Shown here: one piece after another, positions 6,869 through 16,025 of the stretch
Position numbering within the stretch: the first letter of the stretch is position 1
How the letters are laid out: each line of letters opens with the position of its first letter
DNA from: an uncultured Granulosicoccus sp.
GTDB lineage: Bacteria; Pseudomonadota; Gammaproteobacteria; Granulosicoccales; Granulosicoccaceae
Assembly (NCBI GenBank): GCA_937991945.1
Contig: CALKLO010000028.1
Span: 1-64,000, forward strand
DNA length: 64,000 nt
Direction of reading: 5' to 3'
The notes under the pieces: model-generated
What the model was told of the DNA's origin: nothing
Databases searched by the model: none
What the model saw: the letters and a program-made list of their open reading frames with translations, nothing else
Program-made: the position numbers and the translations under genes

Positions 6869-9800
6869 ATGGGTTCTTCCCATCATCTAGACGACAAATA
6901 CACAGCCCTAGAAGGCAGTGCGTTTATGACTGGCACGCAGGCCTTGGTGCGATTGCCCATGGTGCAGATGCGACGTGATAAAGCGGCAGGCTTAAACACC
7001 GCCGCGTTTGTCACAGGTTACCGAGGGTCGCCTCTGGGCTCTTACGACCAACAGCTACAGATGGCTAAGTCTCATCTAGATGCGCACGATGTCAGATTCC
7101 AACCCGGTGTTAACGAAGATCTAGCGGCAACCGCTATTTGGGGAACCCAGCAGGTACCGTTGTCGGAGCAAGCCAATCGTGAAGGTGTGGTGGGGTATTG
7201 GTACGGTAAGGGGCCAGGCGTTGATCGTTGCGGCGATGTCTTCAAGCATGGAAACGCTGCGGGCTCTTCATCGCAGGGTGGAGTGTTGTGCTTTGCAGGC
7301 GATGACCACACCGCAAAATCATCAACATTACCGCACCAATCTGACCATGCCTTTATGGCAGCTGTCATGCCGGTACTCTACCCATCTTCTATTCATGAAT
7401 TTATCGAGCTTGGCTTGTTTGGCATCGCCATGTCACGTTTTGCAGGTACCTGGGTTGGCTACAAAGTCATTTCAGATACTGTGGAAACCAGTGCGGTTGT
7501 GTCTCTAGGTGGAGAGCAAAGAACCTTCGTTCTTCCCGACGACTATGAGATGCCTAATGGCGGACTTAACTTACGATGGCCAGACCCACCGCTTGTTCAA
7601 GATGATCGCTTGCAAGAACATAAAGCGTACGCAGCGTTAGCCTTTGCACGTGCCAATAAAATAGATCAAGTCGTACTGGATTCGAAAGAAGCGCGTTTTG
7701 GCATTGTGGCCACGGGTAAAGCGTTTGAAGATGTTCGTCAGGCACTCGCTGAGCTAGATATTGACGAGCAAGTGGCTACCAGTATTGGTCTGCGTTTATA
7801 TAAGGTGCGAATGCCATGGCCGCTTGAGCCATCTGGCATACGATCGTTCTCCGAAGGATTGGATGAGGTGCTCATCATCGAGGAGCGTCGTGAAATCATT
7901 GAGCATCAAATTAAACAACAACTGTTCAATTGGCGCGCCGATGTAAGGCCGCGCATTATTGGTAAATTTGATGAAAACGATGAGCCCTTTTTGCCTTTAT
8001 CTGCAGCCTTAACGACATCGCGGGTAGCAAGAGCCATTGCAGTACGTATTTTAAAGCTTCCCCTAGAAGAATCCTTGAAGCGACGCATTGAAGAACGTCT
8101 TAACTATTTGCAGCGTCGTGCCGATGAGCGTGCATCGTTGGTTGCCCCTATCGAGAGGCAGCCGTGGTTTTGTTCCGGTTGCCCGCATAACTCATCAACG
8201 AAAGTGCCGGAAGGTTCTAAAGCCATGGCAGGTATTGGTTGTCACTACATGGTTCAGTGGATGGATAGAAGTACTGAGACCTTTACTCAAATGGGGGGTG
8301 AGGGTGTCTCGTGGACAAGCTTGAGTCATTACACCGATGAAAAGCATCGCTTCGTTAATATTGGTGATGGCACATACTTTCATTCAGGTTTATTAGCTAT
8401 TCGTGCATCGGTTGCTTCAGGTGTGAACATTACTTATAAAGTGCTATTTAATGATGCGGTTGCCATGACAGGTGGGCAACCTGTCGATGGTGACCTCAGT
8501 GCAACAGATATCGCCCATCAAATTCACGCTGAAGGCGTGTCACCTATCTATGTGGTGAGCGATGAGCCTGAAAATTTTGCACTCGGTGATTTACCCCAAG
8601 GCACCATCATTGAACACCGTGAAAACTTAGATTCTGTACAGCGCACCCTGCGCGAACTAACAGGGTGTAATGCCATCGTGTATGCGCAAACTTGTGCAGC
8701 TGAAAAACGTCGTCGTCGCAAGCGCGGACTTATGCCGGACCCGGCAAAGCGCGTCATCATAAACAGTGATGTGTGTGAGGGCTGTGGTGATTGTTCTATT
8801 CAATCAAACTGTGTGTCTATTGAACCGCTAGATACGCCTATGGGGCGTAAGCGACAAATCAATCAATCGAGTTGCAATAAAGATTTCTCCTGTGTGCAAG
8901 GTTTTTGTCCTTCGTTCGTAACGGTTGAAGGTGGCTCACTAAAGCAATTGGCAAAGCCAACAGTTGATGTGTTGCAAGAAGTATTGGAAATGCCTGTTGT
9001 TCCTGTGCTAACCGATACGCCTTGGAATATCGCAATAACCGGTGTGGGTGGTACCGGTGTGCTAACCATAGGCGCGCTGATGGGCATGGCTGCGCACGTC
9101 GATGGGCATGCCTCTATGATTTTGGATATGGCAGGTTTAGCGCAAAAAGGTGGGGCTGTAGTGAGTCATGTGCGTCTCGCTAAAACACCCTCAATGGTGA
9201 CCAGTCCTCATATTGTTGTGGGCAGAGCAGATTTATTAATAGCAGCAGATGCCGTCGTGGCAGCATCTGCCGATGGGTCAGTGTTGTGCGATGCCAATAG
9301 AACAGAAGCTATTGTTAATACAACAACGGCACCTGTTGCTAGTTTTGTTCATCATCGAGATGTCGATTTTAAGTACAGTGCTGTGGAAGCTCGCATTGGG
9401 CAGGTGTCTAAAAGCCATGTGCATTTTCAGCCGTTTGGGAAAATCGCCAAAGAAAAAGTAGGCGATACAATTGCAACCAATATTATGATGCTCGGCTACG
9501 CGTGGCAAAGTGGTTTAGTGCCTTTAAGTTTTGACGCGCTTATGGCGGCAATAGAGCTTAACGGTGTGGCGGTTAATGCCAACAAGCAGGCTTTTCACTG
9601 GGGGCGCAAGTTGAGGCTTCAACCGGTGTTGCTCAAAAAGCACACGGTGTCTACAGTGAATTTTGAAACGACCGCGAACATGGCATCGAGTACGAAAATG
9701 CCAGGTACGCTCGATTCTCTGATTGATCATCGTAGTAATCATTTAAGTGCTTATCAAAATAAACGACTAGCAAGCCGTTACCGGCGTGTTGTGCAACAGG

Positions 9801-10366
9801 TTAGAGACGCTAGTGCTAACGCGCAGCTTGATGACACACTGGCGCGAGTGGTTGCGAACCAATACGCTCGTTTGCTGGCGTACAAAGATGAATACGAAGT
9901 AGCTAGGCTTTATTCCCTGCCTGCATTTCGCCAACAATTAGAAGATACCTTCACGGGTGACTTCAGTATCAATCTTCATTTGGCCCCACCGATGCTTAGC
10001 CGCCTAGGGTCAGATGGCCGGCCTAAAAAGCGGCAGTTTGGTTCCCGTATTCTCACGCTGTTTAGACTACTTCAGCATGGGCGCAAACTTAGGGGTACTC
10101 CGTTTGACCCATTCTCCTATACCGCTGAGAGACGTCGAGAGCGAGATTGGATAAGTCGCTATGAAGAAGACATTGAACGGGTCATCGGTACCCTAACGAG
10201 TGAAAATGCGCCACAGGCTATAGCGTTGCTCAGCATTCCCTCAGAGATTCGCGGTTTTGGAGTCGTAAAAGAGGCTGCCATGACACAGGCTGACGAAAAT
10301 CGTAAGGCTGCGCTAGAATCAATGAGCAATAGTGATAACGCAGTCGCCCCACTAGAGGCGGCCTGA
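6869..10366 (+). CDS. Fused indolepyruvate/2-oxoacid:ferredoxin oxidoreductase (IorA-IorB fusion)
   Basis: About 1,165 residues joining both subunits of an archaeal-type indolepyruvate:ferredoxin oxidoreductase. It oxidatively decarboxylates a 2-oxoacid to an acyl-CoA using thiamine diphosphate and iron-sulfur clusters. In order: pyrimidine-binding part with TGYRGSPLGS near residue 50; CSGCPHNSS at 435; TPP-binding core; ferredoxin-like cluster segment CEGCGDC at about 636 and a further cysteine set; then the gamma-type domain with GVGGTGVLT at about 725 and GLAQKGGAVVSH. It leads an operon with isovaleryl-CoA dehydrogenase 21 bases downstream. This suggests it makes isovaleryl-CoA from 4-methyl-2-oxopentanoate, or handles aromatic 2-oxoacids as in other proteobacteria. 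An in-frame TTG lies at 6845; ATG 6869 is preferred. Confidence 0.88.
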   Translation: MGSSHHLDDKYTALEGSAFMTGTQALVRLPMVQMRRDKAAGLNTAAFVTGYRGSPLGSYDQQLQMAKSHLDAHDVRFQPGVNEDLAATAIWGTQQVPLSEQANREGVVGYWYGKGPGVDRCGDVFKHGNAAGSSSQGGVLCFAGDDHTAKSSTLPHQSDHAFMAAVMPVLYPSSIHEFIELGLFGIAMSRFAGTWVGYKVISDTVETSAVVSLGGEQRTFVLPDDYEMPNGGLNLRWPDPPLVQDDRLQEHKAYAALAFARANKIDQVVLDSKEARFGIVATGKAFEDVRQALAELDIDEQVATSIGLRLYKVRMPWPLEPSGIRSFSEGLDEVLIIEERREIIEHQIKQQLFNWRADVRPRIIGKFDENDEPFLPLSAALTTSRVARAIAVRILKLPLEESLKRRIEERLNYLQRRADERASLVAPIERQPWFCSGCPHNSSTKVPEGSKAMAGIGCHYMVQWMDRSTETFTQMGGEGVSWTSLSHYTDEKHRFVNIGDGTYFHSGLLAIRASVASGVNITYKVLFNDAVAMTGGQPVDGDLSATDIAHQIHAEGVSPIYVVSDEPENFALGDLPQGTIIEHRENLDSVQRTLRELTGCNAIVYAQTCAAEKRRRRKRGLMPDPAKRVIINSDVCEGCGDCSIQSNCVSIEPLDTPMGRKRQINQSSCNKDFSCVQGFCPSFVTVEGGSLKQLAKPTVDVLQEVLEMPVVPVLTDTPWNIAITGVGGTGVLTIGALMGMAAHVDGHASMILDMAGLAQKGGAVVSHVRLAKTPSMVTSPHIVVGRADLLIAADAVVAASADGSVLCDANRTEAIVNTTTAPVASFVHHRDVDFKYSAVEARIGQVSKSHVHFQPFGKIAKEKVGDTIATNIMMLGYAWQSGLVPLSFDALMAAIELNGVAVNANKQAFHWGRKLRLQPVLLKKHTVSTVNFETTANMASSTKMPGTLDSLIDHRSNHLSAYQNKRLASRYRRVVQQVRDASANAQLDDTLARVVANQYARLLAYKDEYEVARLYSLPAFRQQLEDTFTGDFSINLHLAPPMLSRLGSDGRPKKRQFGSRILTLFRLLQHGRKLRGTPFDPFSYTAERRRERDWISRYEEDIERVIGTLTSENAPQAIALLSIPSEIRGFGVVKEAAMTQADENRKAALESMSNSDNAVAPLEAA

Positions 10367-10387
10367 TAGCCATTACATAAAGGTCTT

Positions 10388-11557
10388 GTGCGTATGTTTA
10401 ACTCTGGAATGCAATTTTCGTTGGGCGAGGATATCGAAGCCTTGCGAGATTCCGTTGCCCGATTTGCAAAAGATGAAATCGCACCGCGAGCCGCAGAAAT
10501 TGACCGTACCAACGAATTTCCTATGGATTTGTGGAAATCGATGGGCGATTTGGGGCTCCACGGCATCACAGTTCCAGAAGAAGACGGTGGGCTGGGCTTA
10601 GGTTACCTTGCGCATTGCGTTGCTATTGAAGAAATTAGCCGAGCAAGTGCGTCGGTGGGCTTGTCGTACGGTGCACACTCAAATTTATGTGTGAACCAAA
10701 TTCGACGTAACGGCAACGACTCTCAGAAAGCTAAGTATCTTCCAGGGCTCATTGCCGGCACGCACGTTGGTGCTCTGGCTATGTCAGAGCCCGGCTCAGG
10801 TTCAGATGTCGTATCTATGAAGCTAGCGGCTAAGAAAGAGGGTGATGATTACCTGCTTACAGGTAACAAAATGTGGATCACTAATGGTCCTGATGCAGAC
10901 ACGTTGGTTGTTTATGCAAAGACGGACCCCAGTGCAGGCTCTAGAGGCATTACCGCTTTTATCATTGAGCGTGGCATGGCAGGTTTCAGTACCTCACCCA
11001 AATTGGACAAATTAGGCATGCGTGGATCAAACACATGCGAACTGGTATTTGATAATTGTCGAGTACCAGCGGCTAATGTATTGGGTATGGAAGGAAAGGG
11101 CGTTAACGTTTTAATGTCTGGCCTAGATTACGAAAGAGTGGTGCTTGCGGGTGGGCCTGTAGGGATCATGGCGGCTTGTCTGGATGTGGTTATGCCTTAT
11201 GTGCATGAGCGTAAGCAGTTTGGTCAGGCCATTGGAGAATTTCAGCTTATACAAGGCAAGTTAGCGGATATGTATTCGACCACTAGCGCCTGTCGAGCCT
11301 ATGTGTACGCTGTAGCGGCTGCCTGTGATCGAGCTGAGACAACGAGAAAAGATGCAGCGGGTTGTATTTTATACTCAGCTGAGAAAGCCACATGGTGTGC
11401 GCTAGAGGCTATTCAGATACTCGGTGGTAACGGCTACATCAACGACTATTCAACGGGTCGTCTACTTCGCGATGCGAAGCTATATGAAATTGGAGCAGGC
11501 ACTAGTGAAATACGCCGCATGCTTATTGGTCGAGAACTGTTTGCTGAAACCTCGTGA
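10388..11557 (+). CDS. liuA: Isovaleryl-CoA dehydrogenase
   Basis: FAD-dependent acyl-CoA dehydrogenase (389 residues from GTG 10388, 387 from ATG 10394; both share the AAAGG site at 10379). It oxidises isovaleryl-CoA to 3-methylcrotonyl-CoA and passes electrons to ETF. The sequence follows the isovaleryl type closely: [16 protein letters not shown] near the N-terminus, [16 protein letters not shown] in the flavin region, [14 protein letters not shown] carrying the isovaleryl-type catalytic glutamate, and [12 protein letters not shown] near the end. It is followed by carboxylase genes acting on its product, with a GTGA overlap, which supports the specific name. Confidence 0.92.
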   Translation: MRMFNSGMQFSLGEDIEALRDSVARFAKDEIAPRAAEIDRTNEFPMDLWKSMGDLGLHGITVPEEDGGLGLGYLAHCVAIEEISRASASVGLSYGAHSNLCVNQIRRNGNDSQKAKYLPGLIAGTHVGALAMSEPGSGSDVVSMKLAAKKEGDDYLLTGNKMWITNGPDADTLVVYAKTDPSAGSRGITAFIIERGMAGFSTSPKLDKLGMRGSNTCELVFDNCRVPAANVLGMEGKGVNVLMSGLDYERVVLAGGPVGIMAACLDVVMPYVHERKQFGQAIGEFQLIQGKLADMYSTTSACRAYVYAVAAACDRAETTRKDAAGCILYSAEKATWCALEAIQILGGNGYINDYSTGRLLRDAKLYEIGAGTSEIRRMLIGRELFAETS

Positions 11558-13158
11558 AACTCACATCAACAATCAGTCGCAACAGCGACGACTATTCGCT
11601 TAATCGATCAGCATTACTTGCCAGTATTGATGAGCTTGGTTCAGTAGCGTCTCTGGTATCCCTGGGTGGAAATGAGCGCACGCGTGAGCGGCATTTATCA
11701 CGGGGAAAACTATTGCCCCGTGAGCGTATTGCTCGACTTATAGATCCAAACACGGCTTTCCTAGAAATCGGTTTGTTTGCCGCTTGGGATCACTACGATA
11801 ACGAAGTGCCTAGTGCGGGGGTCATAGCGGGTGTGGGTTCTGTGTGCGGTATCGATTGCATGATTCTTTGCAACGATGCCACCGTAAAAGGCGGCACATA
11901 TTTCCCGCTAACCGTCAAAAAGCATTTACGAGCGCAGGCGATCGCTGAACAAAATGAGCTGCCGTGCGTATACCTGGTTGATAGTGGTGGTGCAAATTTA
12001 CCCAACCAAGATGAAGTATTCCCAGACCGTGAACACTTTGGGCGTATATTTTTCAACCAAGCCTCTATGTCCGCAAAAGGGATTGCGCAAATTGCGGTGG
12101 TGATGGGCTCCTGTACGGCCGGTGGTGCATACGTGCCGGCCATGTCCGATCAAACTATTATCGTGCGTGAGCAAGGGACAATTTTTTTAGCGGGTCCACC
12201 GTTGGTTAAGGCTGCAACCGGTGAAGAGGTCTCTGCTGAGGTGTTAGGCGGTGGTGATACGCATACACGATTGTCAGGTGTTGCTGATCATTTAGCCGAT
12301 GACGATGTGCATGCAATATCGTTAGCGCGAGATTGTATTGCCTCATTAAACAAATGCAAGCCTGACACTGTTCAATTGCGAGAACCTATAGAGCCAGCCT
12401 TCGATGCGGAAGAGCTTCTCGGGATTATCCCTGCAGATGCTAGAAAGTCGTTTGATGTTCGAGATGTTATCGCTCGAGTGGTTGATGGTTCAGAATTCGA
12501 TGAGTTCAAACCGCTCTATGGCTCTAGTTTGGTCACCGGTTTTGCACACCTTATGGGTATGCCTGTTGGCATTATTGCTAACAACGGTGTTCTGTTTGCT
12601 GAGAGCGCTATTAAAGGTGCACATTTTGTAGAGCTGTGTTGTCAGCGAAAAATCCCGCTAATATTTTTACAAAACATTACAGGCTTTATGGTCGGGCAGG
12701 CTGCCGAGGCCGGTGGCATTGCAAAGCATGGTGCCAAGCTTGTCATGGCGGTAAGTAACGCTGCTGTGCCCAAAATAACCGTGATCATTGGTGGTTCGTA
12801 CGGTGCGGGTAACTACGGTATGTGTGGCCGTGCTTACGACCCACGATTTCTCTGGATGTGGCCTAATGCGCGAATCTCAGTCATGGGAGGAGAGCAAGCC
12901 GCTGATGTATTAGCGTCGGTTCGAGAAGCTGGCATCAAACGCTCTGGCAAGCCATTCGGTGAGGCTGAGCGAGAAGCATTTCGCCAACCTTACGTAGAGC
13001 AGTTTGATGCTCAGTCACGAGCCCTGTACGCATCGTCGCGTTTGTGGGACGACGGTATCATTGATCCTAGAAAAACGCGGGAAGTATTGGCGCTGAGCCT
13101 GTCTGCAAGTCTAAATGCACCAATACCGGATACACGCTTTGGCGTGTTCAGGATGTAA
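11554..13158 (+). CDS. liuB: 3-methylcrotonyl-CoA carboxylase beta (carboxyltransferase) subunit
   Basis: Carboxyltransferase of 534 residues that moves CO2 from biotin to 3-methylcrotonyl-CoA, giving 3-methylglutaconyl-CoA. It shows the crotonase-like fold typical of MCC beta: [29 protein letters not shown], the oxyanion-forming [15 protein letters not shown], and [16 protein letters not shown] toward the C-terminus. The start is GTG in a four-base GTGA overlap with liuA, indicating coupled translation. It lies seven bases before the biotin-carrying subunit gene. In many liu operons an enoyl-CoA hydratase (liuC) lies between the two; it is absent here. Confidence 0.93.
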   Translation: MKLTSTISRNSDDYSLNRSALLASIDELGSVASLVSLGGNERTRERHLSRGKLLPRERIARLIDPNTAFLEIGLFAAWDHYDNEVPSAGVIAGVGSVCGIDCMILCNDATVKGGTYFPLTVKKHLRAQAIAEQNELPCVYLVDSGGANLPNQDEVFPDREHFGRIFFNQASMSAKGIAQIAVVMGSCTAGGAYVPAMSDQTIIVREQGTIFLAGPPLVKAATGEEVSAEVLGGGDTHTRLSGVADHLADDDVHAISLARDCIASLNKCKPDTVQLREPIEPAFDAEELLGIIPADARKSFDVRDVIARVVDGSEFDEFKPLYGSSLVTGFAHLMGMPVGIIANNGVLFAESAIKGAHFVELCCQRKIPLIFLQNITGFMVGQAAEAGGIAKHGAKLVMAVSNAAVPKITVIIGGSYGAGNYGMCGRAYDPRFLWMWPNARISVMGGEQAADVLASVREAGIKRSGKPFGEAEREAFRQPYVEQFDAQSRALYASSRLWDDGIIDPRKTREVLALSLSASLNAPIPDTRFGVFRM

Positions 13159-13165
13159 TGCGATC

Positions 13166-15166
13166 ATGAGATCATTATTAGTCGCCAATCGAGGCGAGAT
13201 TGCCTGTCGTGTTATGCGCAGTGCTAAACAGCAAGGGATAAAAACCATTGCTGTCTACTCAACCGCTGATGAGCATGCTCAACATGTATTGCAGGCTGAT
13301 ACCGCTGTTTGTATTGGGCCTGCTCTAGCGTCTGAAAGTTATTTGTCCATTGATGCTTTGATTGATGCAGCTTTGCGTACCGGTGCCGATGCTATTCACC
13401 CTGGCTACGGATTCTTATCTGAAAACCCTGAGTTTGTAGAAGCCTGCGTTGCCAACAACATTCAATTTGTTGGACCCTCTGCGGCTGCTATGCGTGCAAT
13501 GGGTCTGAAAGATGCGGCCAAGGTGCTTATGGAAAAAGCTGGGGTGCCTGTTGTACCTGGGTACCATGGCGATAATCAAGATGCAGCCTTCCTAGAGGCA
13601 CAAGCGCTAAGCATTGGCTATCCCGTGCTTATAAAAGCCCGTGCTGGCGGTGGTGGCAAAGGTATGCGGCGTGTTGATGAGCCGACTGAATTCTCTGCAT
13701 CATTGATGTCTGCCCAACGTGAAGCTTCCGCTAGCTTTGGCGACGCGCATGTCCTCATTGAAAAGTTTATTTCGCATCCTCGGCATATCGAGGTTCAAGT
13801 ATTTGGTGATTCGCACGGCAACGTTGTGCATTTGTTTGAGCGTGATTGTTCGCTACAGAGACGTCATCAAAAAGTGATAGAGGAGGCGCCAGCACCAGGT
13901 ATGAGTGCACAGGTGCGAGATGCAATGACGCAAGCGGCGGTTACGGCTGCGCGTGCAATCAACTACGAGGGTGCCGGCACCATCGAATTTATCGTCGATG
14001 GCAGTGATGGTTTGCAAGTTGATGGTTTTTGGTTCATGGAAATGAACACCCGATTGCAAGTTGAGCACCCTGTCACTGAGGCAATAACGGGGGTTGATCT
14101 TGTCGAGTGGCAGCTTCGGGTAGCCGCGGGTGAACCCTTGCCGTTATCGCAAGATGAATTGAGTATTCAAGGGCACTCGGTTGAGGCACGTATTTATGCT
14201 GAAGACCCTGAGGCCGGTTTTTTACCTGCGACGGGTCGTTTGCAGCGACTTGATTTCTCCGATATCGGGAGAGTCGATAGTGGCGTGGTGCAAGGGGATG
14301 AAGTCTTGCCATTCTACGATCCGCTTCTGGCTAAGCTAATTACCCATGCACCTGATAGGATTTCTGCGTTTAATTTGTTGGCTCAGCAATTGGCTGCCTC
14401 TACAGTGTTGGGGACTCAAACCAATCGTGAGTTCCTATGGCGGCTGGTGAGTGATGAGCAGGTCCAAGCAGGTTTTTTTGATACGGCGTTCATAGATCAA
14501 CATTTGCAGGCTCTAGTAGCTAAAGATTGCCAACCGCAGTTAGTGGCTTTAGCGTGTTTGGCGTTGATCGAGCCTGCGGTGGCGACTGCAACCACTCTTT
14601 CAGTTAACTCTGCTGTTTCTACACAATTGGGGGCTTGGCAGTTATGGGGGCCATGTCATCGCACTGCGACGCTGATGGTTGGTGATTCAGTGCACACATT
14701 GAGTGCGGTGCAGGTGGGTGTGACTTCAACATCGTCAGTTTGGAGAATGTGTGCTGAATCTCTTGAGGGTTTTCCCGAAGCAGGAATTGAGGTGGCCAGA
14801 TTATCGGCAACTAGATGCCAGATAGATGGCGTTGATCAAGCCGGTAGCGTTGTGGCGGACGAGTCTCTTGTGCATGTTCAATTAGGAGCTTGGTCTGATA
14901 AGTTCGGTCGGGTTATTGCGGGGGCTGCCTCACTAGGCGGTGTTGCGGACGATGCCATTGCTGCACCCATGCCGGGTCGTATTGTCGCGGTGCACTGTGC
15001 AGTTGGCGATGTTGTCGCGGCGGGGCAGGCTCTGTTGAGCATGGAGGCAATGAAAATGGAACAGGACCTGTGCTGTACCCGAGATGGAGTCGTTGAGGCG
15101 CTGAATGTTGCAACAGGGGATCAGGTTGCGCAGGGCTTAGAACTGCTTCGTCTGGCGGCCGATTAA
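13166..15166 (+). CDS. liuD: 3-methylcrotonyl-CoA carboxylase alpha (biotin carboxylase/carrier) subunit
   Basis: About 666 residues. The N-terminal biotin carboxylase domain (LLVANRGEIACRVMR; ATP-grasp loop ARAGGGGKGMR; EMNTRLQVEHPVTE) is followed by a linker and a C-terminal biotinyl domain with the biotinylation motif EAMKMEQ, lysine 630. It carboxylates its own biotin with ATP and bicarbonate for use by LiuB. The ATG at 13166 places the biotin carboxylase motif immediately after the start; the longer frame from 13115 overlaps liuB and is unlikely. It is the last gene of the operon; no clear terminator follows directly. liuC and liuE (hydratase and HMG-CoA lyase) are not in the window. Confidence 0.93.
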   Translation: MRSLLVANRGEIACRVMRSAKQQGIKTIAVYSTADEHAQHVLQADTAVCIGPALASESYLSIDALIDAALRTGADAIHPGYGFLSENPEFVEACVANNIQFVGPSAAAMRAMGLKDAAKVLMEKAGVPVVPGYHGDNQDAAFLEAQALSIGYPVLIKARAGGGGKGMRRVDEPTEFSASLMSAQREASASFGDAHVLIEKFISHPRHIEVQVFGDSHGNVVHLFERDCSLQRRHQKVIEEAPAPGMSAQVRDAMTQAAVTAARAINYEGAGTIEFIVDGSDGLQVDGFWFMEMNTRLQVEHPVTEAITGVDLVEWQLRVAAGEPLPLSQDELSIQGHSVEARIYAEDPEAGFLPATGRLQRLDFSDIGRVDSGVVQGDEVLPFYDPLLAKLITHAPDRISAFNLLAQQLAASTVLGTQTNREFLWRLVSDEQVQAGFFDTAFIDQHLQALVAKDCQPQLVALACLALIEPAVATATTLSVNSAVSTQLGAWQLWGPCHRTATLMVGDSVHTLSAVQVGVTSTSSVWRMCAESLEGFPEAGIEVARLSATRCQIDGVDQAGSVVADESLVHVQLGAWSDKFGRVIAGAASLGGVADDAIAAPMPGRIVAVHCAVGDVVAAGQALLSMEAMKMEQDLCCTRDGVVEALNVATGDQVAQGLELLRLAAD

Positions 15167-15295
15167 GCTTATCGACGCTGAAAATAGGGTGACAAAATAC
15201 TGACTTCAAAGCACATCGGCATTGCTATTGCAGCGATGTACCCCATAGTCTGAATCATGGGTGTTACAAGACTGGCGGCTCGCTCGTCAGACTGT

Positions 15296-15301
15296 TATAC
15301 T
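15296..15301 (+). promoter_or_regulatory. Possible -10 element of the rimP leader
   Basis: TATACT hexamer. No good -35 sits at 17 bases upstream, so this is weak evidence. Its position before three successive hairpins makes it the best candidate start for the leader transcript. Confidence 0.35.
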
Positions 15302-15414
15302 CTGCGAATTAGATGGCAGCGAACTCCCTTTGTACGTGTTCAACACGTACGGATAGTAGCGGTGCTTACGCTGACAAATTGATCTTGTCGGCAGAGTCAG
15401 TCATAAGATTTTTT

Positions 15415-15439
15415 AAAAGGCTCCCCTCGGAGCCTTTTT
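15415..15439 (+). terminator. Intrinsic terminator or attenuator before rimP
   Basis: AAAGGCTCC pairs with GGAGCCTTT around a CCTC loop, followed by a T run. It ends about 54 bases before the rimP ATG. It would stop the leader transcript or read-through from the leucine operon. Confidence 0.8.
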
Positions 15440-15492
15440 CTTTGGTCGTTCGAATTATTTGTTTTAGTCGTTAATTTTTAAGGTTTTTGTCT

Positions 15493-15951
15493 ATGCAACG
15501 AGCTAGTGCTCCAGTCTTACAAGTCATCGAACCGGTAGTCACCGGGCTCGGATATGAGCTTGTGGGCGCTGAATTTGGTCAGGCAGAAAACGGCGTCACT
15601 TTGCGGGTCTACATCGACAAGCCTGAAGGCATATTGATGGAGGATTGTGCAGCTGTCAGTCGGCAGTTAAATGCAGTTCTAGACGTAGAAGACACGATTA
15701 AAACTGCATATTTGCTAGAAGTATCGTCTCCAGGCGTTGATCGCCCTCTGTTTACAGAGGCGCATTTTGCCGAACAAATCGGTGAAGAGATCAGGGTCAG
15801 AATGACAGACGGCGTCAATGGACGACGCAACTTTAAAGGCAAGCTGCTTGCCGTTGGGGATGGAAAGGCGACCGTCGAAGTTGACGGATTAGACTATGAA
15901 TTACCGGTAATTGATGTCGAACAAGCGCACGTTAAGGGACGTTTACCCTAG
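15493..15951 (+). CDS. rimP: Ribosome maturation factor RimP
   Basis: Cytosolic 30S assembly factor of about 152 residues. The family motifs are visible: an N-terminal alpha/beta domain with LRVYIDKPEG and CAAVSRQL, then LEVSSPGVDRPL, and a C-terminal Sm-like barrel. The ATG at 15493 has AAGG nine bases upstream; a TTG two codons earlier is possible. It is the first protein gene of the rimP-nusA-infB-rbfA-truB-rpsO-pnp operon and follows an attenuator-like terminator. Confidence 0.95.
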   Translation: MQRASAPVLQVIEPVVTGLGYELVGAEFGQAENGVTLRVYIDKPEGILMEDCAAVSRQLNAVLDVEDTIKTAYLLEVSSPGVDRPLFTEAHFAEQIGEEIRVRMTDGVNGRRNFKGKLLAVGDGKATVEVDGLDYELPVIDVEQAHVKGRLP

Positions 15952-16025
15952 GTGCTAGCGAAACGAATTAATTGTTTATCAAGTGGGAGTGCATCTATGT
16001 ACTTGCGAATTGAGGCTCACGGACA

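Larger units (their letters stand above)
15167..15492 (+). ncRNA. Structured leader or small RNA upstream of rimP
   Basis: No protein gene. A -10 like TATACT at 15296-15301 is followed by a perfect 19-base dyad (GTACGTGTT C AACACGTAC, 15332-15350), a GACAA/TTGTC hairpin (15373-15389) and a strong terminator (15415-15439). All lie before the rimP start. The layout fits either a free RNA of about 130 bases or an attenuated leader of the rimP-nusA operon. No tRNA (such as the metY found here in E. coli) could be folded. Confidence 0.45.

Noticed and set aside
15487-15492. TTG start for rimP at 15487
   Set aside because: The ATG two codons later has better spacing from AAGG and fits the family start.
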